Source: Isosphaeraceae bacterium
GTDB taxonomy: Bacteria > Planctomycetota > Planctomycetia > Isosphaerales > Isosphaeraceae
Assembly: GCA_031291845.1 (NCBI GenBank)
Contig: JARLIH010000508.1
Coordinates: forward strand, 1-37,269
Direction of reading: 5' to 3'
Length of the DNA: 37,269 nucleotides
In this document: piece by piece, positions 23,996-32,504 of the stretch
Position numbering within the stretch: the first letter of the stretch is position 1
How the letters are laid out: the number at the start of each line of letters is the position of its first letter
Made by a program: the position numbers and the translations under genes
The notes under the pieces: generated by a model
The model's input: only the letters and a program-made list of their open reading frames with translations
Database searches by the model: none
Told to the model about the DNA's origin: nothing

Positions 23996-25501
23996 ATGCA
24001 AGACCGCATCGCCTATCAAGGCATCACCTTCGACGACGTCCTGCTCGAACCGGGCTACTCCGAGCTGCTCCCCCGGCACGTGGATACCCGCACGTACCTG
24101 ACGGCGAAGATCGCGCTCAATATTCCGATTCTGTCGGCCCCGATGGACAGTGTGACGGAGGCTGAGCTGGCGATCGCCCTGGCCCAGGAAGGGGGCCTCG
24201 GCGTGATTCACAAGAACATGTCGGTCGCGGAGCAGAGCCGGGAGGTCGAGAAGGTCAAGCGATCCGAGAACGGGATCATCGTCGACCCGATCACGCTGCC
24301 GCCGACGGCGACCGTGGGCGAAGCGCGCGAGATCATGGCCGGGCACAACATCTCGGGGGTGCCGATCACGATTAACGGCATCCTCCGGGGCATCCTCACC
24401 CGGCGCGACCTGCGGTTCCTGGAGGAGAACAACCTCCGGATCGAAGAGGTCATGACCAAGGACAACCTCGTCACGGCCCCCGCCAACACGACGCTCGAGG
24501 CGGCCGACCGGATCCTGACGAAAAATAAAGTGGAGAAGCTGCTCCTTGTAGACGATGAATACCGTCTGAAGGGATTGATCACGATCAAGGACATTGACAA
24601 GTTGCACCGGTATCCGCATGCGTGCAAGGACACCCGCGGCCGCTTGCGCGTCGGCGCGGCGGTGGGCGTGCACGATTACGAGCGGATCCGGTCGCTGCTG
24701 GACGCGGATGTCGATGTCCTGGTCGTTGATTCGGCACACGGACACAGTCAGAACGTGGTGGAGACCGTGCGGCGGATCAAGCAGGAGTACTCGATCGAGG
24801 TCGTCGCCGGCAACGTCGCGACGGCCGATGGGACGCGCGCCTTGATCGAGGCGGGGGCCGACGCCGTGAAGGTGGGGATCGGCCCCGGGTCGATCTGCAC
24901 GACGCGGGTCGTGACCGGCGTGGGCGTACCCCAGATCACCGCCGTGTATCAGGCAGCCAAGGCGTCGGACGGAAGGGTGCCGATCATCGCCGACGGTGGC
25001 ATCCGTTACTCGGGCGATATCACGAAAGCGCTCGCGGCGGGGGCCCACTGTGTGATGATCGGTGGCCTGTTCGCCGGCCTGGCCGAGAGCCCGGGCGACA
25101 CGATCATCTACCGCGGGCGCAGCTTCAAGACCTACCGCGGGATGGGCTCGCTGGGGGCGATGGCCAAGGGGTCGCACGAACGCTACCGGCAGGAGGCCAA
25201 GGCCAGTACGTCGGACACGAAGACCGCCGCGCCGAAGCTCGTCCCCGAGGGGGTCGAAGGGCGCGTGCCGTACAAGGGACCGCTCGCCGACTACGTCTTC
25301 CAGCTCATCGGTGGTCTCCGGGCGGGGATGGGGTACTGTGGGACCCGCACGATCGACGAGCTCCGAACCAAGTCCCGTTTCATTCAAGTCACCGGCGCAT
25401 CCGTCCAGGAAAGTCACCCGCACGACATCGTCATCACGCAGGAAGCGCCTAATTATTCCAGCTTTACCAGCGATGGTGAGAACGGTCGAGGAGCGGTCTG
25501 A
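23996..25501 (+). CDS. guaB: Inosine-5'-monophosphate dehydrogenase
   Basis: 501 residues. The enzyme oxidises IMP to XMP with NAD, the committed step of GMP synthesis in the cytoplasm. The TIM barrel opens with GITFDDVLLEPGYSELLP and PILSAPMDSVTEAELAIA. A two-CBS Bateman module is inserted at about 95-205 (VGEAREIMAGHNISGVPIT, EVMTKDNLVTA). The catalytic loop GPGSICTTRVVTGVG carries Cys301, and the flap segment GMGSLGAMAKGSHERY follows. Length and motifs are all normal, so the gene looks fully functional. GGAGG lies about ten bases before the ATG. It is followed by a 282-bp gap with no gene and then an unrelated exported protein. Confidence 0.97.
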   Translation: MQDRIAYQGITFDDVLLEPGYSELLPRHVDTRTYLTAKIALNIPILSAPMDSVTEAELAIALAQEGGLGVIHKNMSVAEQSREVEKVKRSENGIIVDPITLPPTATVGEAREIMAGHNISGVPITINGILRGILTRRDLRFLEENNLRIEEVMTKDNLVTAPANTTLEAADRILTKNKVEKLLLVDDEYRLKGLITIKDIDKLHRYPHACKDTRGRLRVGAAVGVHDYERIRSLLDADVDVLVVDSAHGHSQNVVETVRRIKQEYSIEVVAGNVATADGTRALIEAGADAVKVGIGPGSICTTRVVTGVGVPQITAVYQAAKASDGRVPIIADGGIRYSGDITKALAAGAHCVMIGGLFAGLAESPGDTIIYRGRSFKTYRGMGSLGAMAKGSHERYRQEAKASTSDTKTAAPKLVPEGVEGRVPYKGPLADYVFQLIGGLRAGMGYCGTRTIDELRTKSRFIQVTGASVQESHPHDIVITQEAPNYSSFTSDGENGRGAV

Positions 25502-25783
25502 ACGACGGAAAACCTCACCAGAAAGGCGCAGTGGAAAACTCCAGAGAGGTCTTCTGTCGATCGTCGCCTCGATTCGTGCGCAAAACTCGTTTCGGCGCTT
25601 CGATGGAAAGTCGGCCTCTTTAACATTTTCCTTGGGATTCTCTCTGTCTTTCTGCCTTTGTGGTGAGTTTTCTGCCGATGATTGAGTGAAGTCGAGCGAA
25701 GGGAATCGCGATCGGAAGGGGCCCGCGTTCAGGATGGACGGTAGGCCCGGACTCTGTCAGCCAAGAAAGCAAGGAGGCGTGGC

Positions 25784-27700
25784 TTGCGTCGCCCAACTTT
25801 GGCCTGGACCACGGCGATCCTCGGGACCGCCTTGACGGCCTCAACGCTCTCGGCCCAGCGGGTGCTGACGTCCGCGTCCGCGACCGTTCCCGGTCAGGCG
25901 GTAACCACCACCCCCTCCCCTGCGCCGGCGGGACGAGGGGCACGGTACGTGCTGCGCAATGGCTGGGATTACTTGAAGCTACGTCAATACGATCGCGCGC
26001 TCGCACTGTTCCGCGAGGCCGAAAAGCAAAAACAAAGCCTGTCGCCCGACGAGCAGCGGAGCCTGCTCGAGGGAATCGATGGGGCCCGTCGCGGCCTGCG
26101 TCAACTGTCCATCGCAAGCGTGCCCCCGGTGGCGAGGGCGACCGCGGTAGCGGCTTCGTCCTCAGCCCCTACGCCGGTGGACCGCGCGGTGCAGCGGACT
26201 GGCGGCTATGCGGGCGCGCCTGTAGCACCGGACGTGGTTGCCAGCCAGCAGCCGGCCGTTGCGGTCGAGGTGGCCCCGGCGCAAGTGGTGGCAGCGCGGG
26301 CGGTCGAGGTGGCCGCGGTGCAAGCGGAGGGCGCTCCGTCGACCCCTGCGGCTGATCCAGCGCCGCTGCCGCCGGCGGCGGCCGATACGGCTACGGTGGC
26401 GCTGCCTCCGTTGTCGGGTGAGACGCCGAATCCGCTCCCTCTGCCGCCGGCCGCCGCAACGATGGAGCCAGCCGCGACGAGTATTCCGCTGACCCTTCGC
26501 GAGCCGGCCTCGACTCCGGCGGAGAGCGATGCTCTCCCCGCTGCATCCGGATCGGACTTACTGCCACCGCTCTCCAACTCGCCGGCCCTGCCCGCCGCCC
26601 CGCCGGTCGCGCCTCCGACGACCGACCGTGAGGTGCAGGAGACTGCGCAGACGACCGAGCGTCCCGCCCCGGTCCCCGTGCCGGAGCCGGTGCCGCCGCT
26701 GCCGGACAGTTTGCCGAACGCGCCCGAGGCGGCCCCCGCGCCCAACGTGTCCTCGCCGCCGGTGGTGGTCCCCGAGGCACCGAAGGTGGCCGTGGCCCCC
26801 GAGGCACCCGCGGCGGCCGCAGAACCGGCCACGACGCCGGTTCCCGTTCCCGCCTCGGCGGCCGCCCCGGAGTCGACCCCGATGCCCGCGCCGACGGTCG
26901 TGCCTGGTCCGTCCGTTGAGCCGACGCCCGCCCCGGCTTTAGTGCCTGGTCCGGCGATTGAGCCGACTCCCGCACCCCCGGCCGAGAGCTTCGCACAACC
27001 GGCGGCGCCGGCAGCCGCAGCCGAACCCACGTCGGGCCCGGCTCCAGCCGAAACAGCCCCGGCAGAGGCGGGTGCTGAGTCTTCCGCATTGCCCGCAGCG
27101 CGGCTCCGGCCCGAGCTGCGCCGGCAGGTCGACGAGATCGCTCTCCAACAAGAAGAAGAGGCGAAGCGCCGGGCCCAGCAGCCGCAGGTACGACCCTCGC
27201 CCGAATCGGGCCCCATGCCCGGCAGTCCTGCCTCGCGGCTGGAGCTGACGCGGGCGCCGAGCCCGACCGAGGCCCGGCCGCTCCGCGCCATCCCAGTTCC
27301 CGAGGAGTTCGTCCCGTTGGCGAAGCGCGACTGGGCCCCGAACCGTAAGATGTGGGCCGCCGCGGCGACCGCACACTACCCGCTCTACTTCCAGGACGCC
27401 TCGCTCGAGCGCTACGGGCATAGCACCGAGCAGTTCGTCGGCCCGATCGGCCGCTATCTGACGTACCCGCTCGACGACCCGAGGCAGTCGAACCAGCGGA
27501 ACCAGCTCACGCAGTGGATCTTCTCTTACGGCCTGTTCGCCGCTCAGATCGTGGCCCTGCCCTACAACCTCGTGATGGATCCCCCGTGGGAGTGCGAGTA
27601 CGACCTGGGCTACTACCGCCCCGGCGACCGGATCCCGACGGACATCTATTACCTGCCGGTGACCGGCATCGGCCCGCCGCTCCGAGGCTCCCGCTATTGA
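25784..27700 (+). CDS. Exported Pro/Ala-rich protein with conserved C-terminal cap
   Basis: 638 residues. A signal peptide (about 1-25, ending TLSAQ) is followed by a short TPR-like segment (about 58-110, GWDYLKLRQYDRALALFREA), then some 330 residues dominated by Pro, Ala, Val, Glu and Thr (about 115-440), probably an extended linker across the envelope. A helix (RRQVDEIALQQEEEAKRRAQ) and a folded C-terminus (about 505-638) come next: WAPNRKMWAAAATAHYPLYF, ERYGHSTEQFVGPIGRYLTY, YDLGYYRPGDRIPTDIYYLP. I recall similar C-termini in planctomycetes, with no known function. The start codon is TTG, strongly supported by AAGGAGG six bases upstream. Repetitive linker coding may tend to slip in length. 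Confidence 0.78.
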   Translation: MRRPTLAWTTAILGTALTASTLSAQRVLTSASATVPGQAVTTTPSPAPAGRGARYVLRNGWDYLKLRQYDRALALFREAEKQKQSLSPDEQRSLLEGIDGARRGLRQLSIASVPPVARATAVAASSSAPTPVDRAVQRTGGYAGAPVAPDVVASQQPAVAVEVAPAQVVAARAVEVAAVQAEGAPSTPAADPAPLPPAAADTATVALPPLSGETPNPLPLPPAAATMEPAATSIPLTLREPASTPAESDALPAASGSDLLPPLSNSPALPAAPPVAPPTTDREVQETAQTTERPAPVPVPEPVPPLPDSLPNAPEAAPAPNVSSPPVVVPEAPKVAVAPEAPAAAAEPATTPVPVPASAAAPESTPMPAPTVVPGPSVEPTPAPALVPGPAIEPTPAPPAESFAQPAAPAAAAEPTSGPAPAETAPAEAGAESSALPAARLRPELRRQVDEIALQQEEEAKRRAQQPQVRPSPESGPMPGSPASRLELTRAPSPTEARPLRAIPVPEEFVPLAKRDWAPNRKMWAAAATAHYPLYFQDASLERYGHSTEQFVGPIGRYLTYPLDDPRQSNQRNQLTQWIFSYGLFAAQIVALPYNLVMDPPWECEYDLGYYRPGDRIPTDIYYLPVTGIGPPLRGSRY

Positions 27701-27740
27701 TTGGCCGGGCAAACGCGCTCGACCATACCAACTCCCACAC

Positions 27741-27770
27741 GACGCCCTTGGGCTCCGGCCCGGGGGCGTC
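27741..27770 (+). terminator. Terminator candidate after the Pro/Ala-rich protein gene
   Basis: GACGCCC (27741-27747) pairs with GGGCGTC (27764-27770), with further GGGC/GCCC pairing inside, followed by GGTGTTT. It lies 41 bp after the stop. Confidence 0.5.
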
Positions 27771-27941
27771 GGTGTTTCGAAGCCGCCGGGAAGCCGCCCG
27801 TTCGTGGGGGGGGGGCCGGCTCTCCTTATCAAGATGAAACGATCCTGTTCCGGCCTGCGTTGTCGCTTGTCGCGTGCGGTCAACGACTTTAGGATTGAAC
27901 AAAGGCGCCCCCTACCGGGGCGTCGCCCGGGAGAACGATCC

Positions 27942-29069
27942 ATGGCGTTGCCGAGCGGTCGACCGAAATGGGCCTGCACGGTCGTGGTAGGCGCGGTGTT
28001 GGCAGCCCTGGCGGCGGGAGACTCCTCAGCGCAGAACGCGCAGGAGAAGGAGAAAACCAAGGCCGCACGCGCCAAGGGAAAGAACACGCCCGTGGCCAAG
28101 AAGGCCCCGAACGCGCTCGATCCGCTGGCCGCCGCGGCCGGCAAGACGGCACCGCCTCCCGGCACGTTTCATTACACGTTCAAGATCATCAGCTATGACC
28201 GGACGCCGCTGGCCGCGTCGTATTACCCCTCGCGCCTGGGATTGACGGCTCCGGTGCTGCTGCTGGTTCATGAGAAGGACCGCTCGCGCAAGGACTTCAC
28301 GGAGCCGATCGCCGACCTGAAGGGAGTCGGCCTGGCCGAGCACATGCAGGCCCAAGGGTACGCCGTGCTGTCGTTCGACCTGCGCGGGCACGGTGAGAAC
28401 CTGCGCCGGCCGCTGGCGTCGAAGGAATGGCGGATGATGGCCGGAGACCTCCAGGCGGCCTATCGGTTCCTGGTCGACCGGACGAACCGGGGTGAGTTGA
28501 ACCTCGGGAAGCTTGGGGTGATCGGCGTGGGCGAAGGGGCAAACCTGGTTGCCGCCTGGGCCGCCCTCCCTGGCGGGGCGGTGTCGATCGAGGGGCGCGT
28601 GAGCGATCTGGGGGCCGTGGTGCTGATTTCACCGCTGGCCGACGGCGAGGGGTTCCTCCTCCGCGAGGTCGCCTCGCAGCTCGCGCAGCGGTTCCCAATG
28701 CTCGTCATGGCCGGCCAGCGCGACGCGAGCTCGGCCGAGCCCGTGCTGGCCATCAAACCCTTGATCGAGCGCGACCGCAAGAACAAGGTCGAGCTGTTCC
28801 CCTCCTCCCTGCACGGTTACAAGCTGCTCCGGCTCGAGCCCAAGGCGACTTCGATCCTCGCACGGTTCCTGGAGGGGACGGTCAAGTACAAGGCCCTCGA
28901 ATGGACACCTCGCTACAACCTGACCCCGGTCGCGACGGAAGACATCCAGGTCGTCCGCAATACCAAGACCGTCGAGCCCGCCAAGGCAAAGGCCGAGGAA
29001 AAAGAAGCACCGGCGAACAAGGCCAAGGACGAGGCGAAGGATCAAGAAGCAGCTCCGGCCAAGAAGTGA
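27942..29069 (+). CDS. Exported alpha/beta-hydrolase-fold protein lacking the nucleophile serine
   Basis: 375 residues. A signal peptide (PKWACTVVVGAVLAALAAGD) and a Lys/Ala-rich linker precede an alpha/beta-hydrolase fold at about 75-310: APVLLLVHEKDRSRKDF, YAVLSFDLRGHGENLRRP, then KLGVIGVGEGANLVAAWAAL at the nucleophile elbow and PMLVMAGQRDAS before the last strands. The elbow reads G-V-G-E-G where hydrolases have G-x-S-x-G, so the serine is replaced by glycine; a histidine is kept in SSLHGYKLL. The protein is therefore likely a non-catalytic binder or uses another mechanism. The tail after about 330 is rich in Lys, Ala and Glu. The ATG at 27942 follows GGAGA at seven to eight bases; a longer frame from 27804 has no leader. 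Confidence 0.8.
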   Translation: MALPSGRPKWACTVVVGAVLAALAAGDSSAQNAQEKEKTKAARAKGKNTPVAKKAPNALDPLAAAAGKTAPPPGTFHYTFKIISYDRTPLAASYYPSRLGLTAPVLLLVHEKDRSRKDFTEPIADLKGVGLAEHMQAQGYAVLSFDLRGHGENLRRPLASKEWRMMAGDLQAAYRFLVDRTNRGELNLGKLGVIGVGEGANLVAAWAALPGGAVSIEGRVSDLGAVVLISPLADGEGFLLREVASQLAQRFPMLVMAGQRDASSAEPVLAIKPLIERDRKNKVELFPSSLHGYKLLRLEPKATSILARFLEGTVKYKALEWTPRYNLTPVATEDIQVVRNTKTVEPAKAKAEEKEAPANKAKDEAKDQEAAPAKK

Positions 29070-29135
29070 GGTTCGGGGGCCCGCTCTGACGAAGGAGCGA
29101 GACGGCACGGGCCTTTTGTGTTGAATTGAAGCTCC

Positions 29136-29639
29136 ATGGCAACGACTCCGGACGACGATTCCAGCACAAACGGCCCGCAGGCGCGCCGGCTGCGGTTCGA
29201 GGTCAACGCCCCTGAAGGACCGGCTGGTGGCCACTCCGGCCGGCGGCTCGTGACGGTCGGCGTGCTGGTGGTGCTGGTTGCCTGGGGAGGTCTCTACCAG
29301 ACCTTTCGCATCTGGCGCTCGCGCGTGCTCGCCCGGGCGGCCTACGGGGCGAGGGAGGTCGCCCCGGCCGTGGATCCGCTGGCGCAAATGGTTCCCGAGG
29401 GGGTGGCTCCGGACGACTGGCGCACGGCCGTCGGGCAGACCCACGAGCTGCTCGTTACGCTCACCGGCGCGAACCTGCTGGACCGGCCCCAGATGGAGCA
29501 ACTTCGCGCCGAGCTCGCCGCGCGGGTCGCCGCCGCCCGGCCCGAGACCGCGCGCACCGTGCTCCGGTCAATCTGGGACGACCTGTGCGCCCGCGCCGGT
29601 CCTGTCTTGGCCCTGCGTCCGCGTCCGAAAATCCTGTAG
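29136..29639 (+). CDS. One-pass membrane protein of unknown function
   Basis: 167 residues. A hydrophilic N-terminus of about 35 residues is followed by one membrane helix (about 37-57, RLVTVGVLVVLVAWGGLYQT) and an outer helical domain: VPEGVAPDDWRTAVGQTHEL, LDRPQMEQLRAELAARVAAA, TVLRSIWDDLCARAGPVL. I do not recognise the family. It lies 66 bp after the hydrolase-fold gene on the same strand, so the two may be co-transcribed and act together at the membrane. The TAG stop runs directly into a strong palindrome. Confidence 0.68.
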   Translation: MATTPDDDSSTNGPQARRLRFEVNAPEGPAGGHSGRRLVTVGVLVVLVAWGGLYQTFRIWRSRVLARAAYGAREVAPAVDPLAQMVPEGVAPDDWRTAVGQTHELLVTLTGANLLDRPQMEQLRAELAARVAAARPETARTVLRSIWDDLCARAGPVLALRPRPKIL

Positions 29640-29674
29640 GGAGCACGAAATGCGCTGGCGCATTTCGTGCTCCC
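29639..29674. terminator. Perfect 17-bp hairpin between convergent genes
   Basis: GGGAGCACGAAATGCGC (29639-29655) and its exact complement (29658-29674) are separated by two bases. It fills the gap between two convergent stops (29639 and 29680), so it can act on transcripts from both sides. The core resembles the inverted repeats at 19355-19405 and 32458-32499. Confidence 0.75.
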
Positions 29675-29679
29675 GACAA

Positions 29680-32352
29680 TCAAGTCGCCGGCACGCGCAG
29701 CACGGCCAGAGCGGCCGTGAGGCGGCTGACTTCACCTTGCAGCCGGTGGTACAGTTCGCGAGCGTGCGTGAGGTCGCCGGAGCGGCCGATGGCTTCGAGA
29801 TCGCGCGCGGTCTCCAGCGCGGCCCGCGCGGCGAACGAGCCCATCGAGCCCTTCAGCTCATGCGCAGCGCTGTTGAGGGCGTCGGCATCGTTTTCGTCGA
29901 TCGCCCGGCCAATCCGGTCCAGGAGCCCGGGGCAGCCTTGTAAAAACAGGTCGATCAACTCGTGCAGGAGATCCTCGTCCCCCTCGAGCAGGTCGCGGAG
30001 GGCGTCGGCATCAAGGGTCGGCGCATCGGGCGCGGGGGCGTGACGGTCGATGATCGCGTACAGCTCCTGAGTCCGGAGCGGCTTCGAGATATAGTCGTCG
30101 AAACCGGCCTGGAGACAGTCCTCACGGTCCCCTTTCATCGCCCGGGCGGTCATCGCGATGACCGGCAGGCGTCGGCCCGGCCCCCGTCCCTGCTCGCGCT
30201 CGCGGATCCGTGCGGTGGCCTCGATCCCGCCGAGGTTCGGCATCTGCACGTCCATGAGGACAAGGTCGAACTCGGTTTTGCGCCCCTCCAGGGCATCGAG
30301 CGCCTGCTGGCCGTCGCTGACCACGGACACCGAGTGCCCCCGTTTCTGCAGGAGACGGACGGCGAGCGTCTGGTTCACCGGGTTATCTTCGGCCAGCAAG
30401 ATCGACAGCCGGCGCTCCGCGGATCCGGCCGGCTTCAGGTGAGGCGCGGGCTTGCCATGCCCGGCCTCCGCGTGCACCTGCCCCGAGCCTTGCCCCTGCC
30501 CAGGCGCGTTGGGGAGCACGCGCAGCATCGACTGGAGCAGGTCGGACTGCTTGATCGGCTTGCTCAGGTAGTGCGCGATCCCCAGCGAGCGGCAGCGGGC
30601 GGCGTCGGACGGCGAGCCCGCCGAGGAGAGCATCATGATCAACGAGCCGGCCAGCTCCGGGTCGTCCTGGATCGCCTCCGCGAACGAGAAACCATCCATC
30701 TCGGGCATCATCGCATCGAGCAGGACGAGCGAGAACGGCGTGCCGGCCGCCTTCGCCTGCCGCATGCAGGCCAGGGCCGTCCGCCCCGAGTCGACCGCCG
30801 TCGGGCGCATCCGCCAATGCGTGAGGATCTCTTCGAGGATACGCCGGTTCGTCGCGTTGTCGTCAACGACGAGCACCGACAGCCCGTGCAGGTCCGCCGG
30901 CGTCTCCGGCTCCTTCCGGAGCGCGGGCTCCGTCGGCACATCGAACCAGGCGGTGAAGTGGAACGTGCTCCCCTGCCCCACCACGCTCTCGACCTCGAGC
31001 CGCCCCCCCATCATCTCCACCAGGCGCGACGAGATCGTCAGCCCGAGGCCCGTCCCCCCGTAACGCCGGGTCGTCGAGCCGTCCGCCTGCTCGAAGGCCG
31101 AGAAGATCGCGGTCTGCTTGTCCGCCTGGATCCCGATGCCCGTGTCCTGAACGTCGAACCGCAGGCCGACGCGCTCCCCCTCGACGCCACTCCCCGCGCG
31201 CTCGACCCGCACGATCACCTCGCCGTGCTCGGTGAACTTGATCGCGTTGCCGACCAGGTTCACCAGCACCTGGCGCAGCCGCATCGGGTCGCCGACCAGC
31301 GCATCGGGCACGTCCGACGCGACACAATGCGCCAGCTCCAGCCCTTTCTGGGCCGCCCGCAGCGCCAGCGTCTTCATCGTCTCCCCGATCGTGTCGCGCA
31401 GCCCGAACGGCAAAGGGTCCAGGTGGATCTTCCCCGCTTCGATCTTCGAGAAGTCGAGGATGTCGTTGATGACCGTCAGCAGCGAGTCGGCCGACGACTG
31501 CACCAGCTCCAGGTACTCACGCTGCTCGGGCTTCAGCTCCGTGTCGAGCGCCAGCTCCGTCATCCCGATAATCCCGTTCATCGGCGTCCGGATCTCATGG
31601 CTGACGTTGGCCAGGAACTCACTCTTGGCCCGGCTGGCGGCTTCGGCCGCCTCGGTCGCCCGCTGCCACTGCTCGGTCCGCTGGCGCACCGTCTCCTCGA
31701 TCCGCTCGCGCGTCTCTTCCAGCAGCGCCTGACGCTCGGCGATCTCCCACATTTCCCACGCCCCTTGAACGCAGGCGGGGATCAGGAACAGGTCCTCGAA
31801 GACGACCCACCCCGTGTTCTCCACCCACTGCCACGCGCTCACGCCCCCCGGACCATAGACCGACAACGGCCAAGCCATCCCCAGCGCCAGGTGGTCGAGC
31901 GCGGTCACGGCCGAGGCCGTCGCCAGCACGCGCCAGTCACGGTAGAAGGACAGGAACGCAAGCGAGCCGAAAATGTGGAAGTGCGTCTCAACCCGCCCCC
32001 CGCTCATGTGAATGAGCAAGGCCGACATCAGCATCTGCGAGACCGCGATCACGTGCCGGGTCAGCGTTCGCCCCGGCTGCATCAGCGCCAGGAGCATGGG
32101 GAAGCACGAGATCATCGCACCCCACTGAAGCGCCTCCTGGAAGAACGGCTGCCCCGCGACCGGCGTCCCCGCCCACGCCCTCGGCGCAACCAGGTTCGCC
32201 AGCAACGCCACCGCGGCCCACTCGAACCCGAGCAAGCCCGCGAACAGCCGGTCCGTCCGGCGCAACACTTCCTGCCGGTGCTGCTCGTACAACACGCTCG
32301 TACGCTGAGCGACGGCCACGCGGTCGCGAGCGGCTCCTTCGGTTTCGCTCAT
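29680..32352 (-). CDS. Hybrid sensor histidine kinase with two receiver domains and HPt
   Basis: 890 residues from the ATG at 32352. A membrane sensor of about five or six helices (residues about 40-195) includes the segment GGRVETHFHIFGSLAFLSFY. The kinase follows: phospho-acceptor His252 in NVSHEIRTPMN, N box GNAIKFTEHGE, G1 DTGIGI, F box IFSAFEQADGSTTRRYGGTG and G2 GLGL. Two receivers carry Asp546 (LVLLDAMMPEMDG) and Asp701 (LVLMDVQMPNLGG). A C-terminal HPt has His831 in AAHELKGSMGSF. All phosphorelay residues are present, so a full His-Asp-His relay can work, with the output regulator encoded elsewhere. The signal is unknown. A TTG at 32388 would add 12 residues; the ATG fits usual N-termini better. 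Confidence 0.93.
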   Translation of the reverse strand: MSETEGAARDRVAVAQRTSVLYEQHRQEVLRRTDRLFAGLLGFEWAAVALLANLVAPRAWAGTPVAGQPFFQEALQWGAMISCFPMLLALMQPGRTLTRHVIAVSQMLMSALLIHMSGGRVETHFHIFGSLAFLSFYRDWRVLATASAVTALDHLALGMAWPLSVYGPGGVSAWQWVENTGWVVFEDLFLIPACVQGAWEMWEIAERQALLEETRERIEETVRQRTEQWQRATEAAEAASRAKSEFLANVSHEIRTPMNGIIGMTELALDTELKPEQREYLELVQSSADSLLTVINDILDFSKIEAGKIHLDPLPFGLRDTIGETMKTLALRAAQKGLELAHCVASDVPDALVGDPMRLRQVLVNLVGNAIKFTEHGEVIVRVERAGSGVEGERVGLRFDVQDTGIGIQADKQTAIFSAFEQADGSTTRRYGGTGLGLTISSRLVEMMGGRLEVESVVGQGSTFHFTAWFDVPTEPALRKEPETPADLHGLSVLVVDDNATNRRILEEILTHWRMRPTAVDSGRTALACMRQAKAAGTPFSLVLLDAMMPEMDGFSFAEAIQDDPELAGSLIMMLSSAGSPSDAARCRSLGIAHYLSKPIKQSDLLQSMLRVLPNAPGQGQGSGQVHAEAGHGKPAPHLKPAGSAERRLSILLAEDNPVNQTLAVRLLQKRGHSVSVVSDGQQALDALEGRKTEFDLVLMDVQMPNLGGIEATARIREREQGRGPGRRLPVIAMTARAMKGDREDCLQAGFDDYISKPLRTQELYAIIDRHAPAPDAPTLDADALRDLLEGDEDLLHELIDLFLQGCPGLLDRIGRAIDENDADALNSAAHELKGSMGSFAARAALETARDLEAIGRSGDLTHARELYHRLQGEVSRLTAALAVLRVPAT

Positions 32353-32457
32353 CCTCGGCGATGCCTCCGTCGCCCGGGTTGGGAACAATCACAATGAGAC
32401 CACTCCCAAACCTAGGACAAACCCCACCCCCAGGCGCTCCTTCCGCACGGATTCTCG

Positions 32458-32499
32458 TAGGGTGCATGAAAGGCACCGGTCCATTTCCTGTACCCCCAC
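32458..32499. repeat. Degenerate palindrome related to the GCATGAAATG family
   Basis: GTAGGGTGCATGAAAGGCAC is followed by GGTCCATTTCCTGTACCCCC, which complements it imperfectly. It lies just beyond the stop of the epimerase gene and upstream of the kinase gene, on the same minus-strand reading. Confidence 0.5.
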
Positions 32500-32504
32500 G
32501 GAAT

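Noticed and set aside
23774..25423. 549-codon minus-strand frame
   Set aside because: Antisense to guaB, which has every expected motif.
29962..32397. 811-codon plus-strand frame
   Set aside because: It is antisense to the hybrid histidine kinase, whose motifs are unmistakable; the long open frame is a GC-bias artefact rich in Arg, Leu and His.
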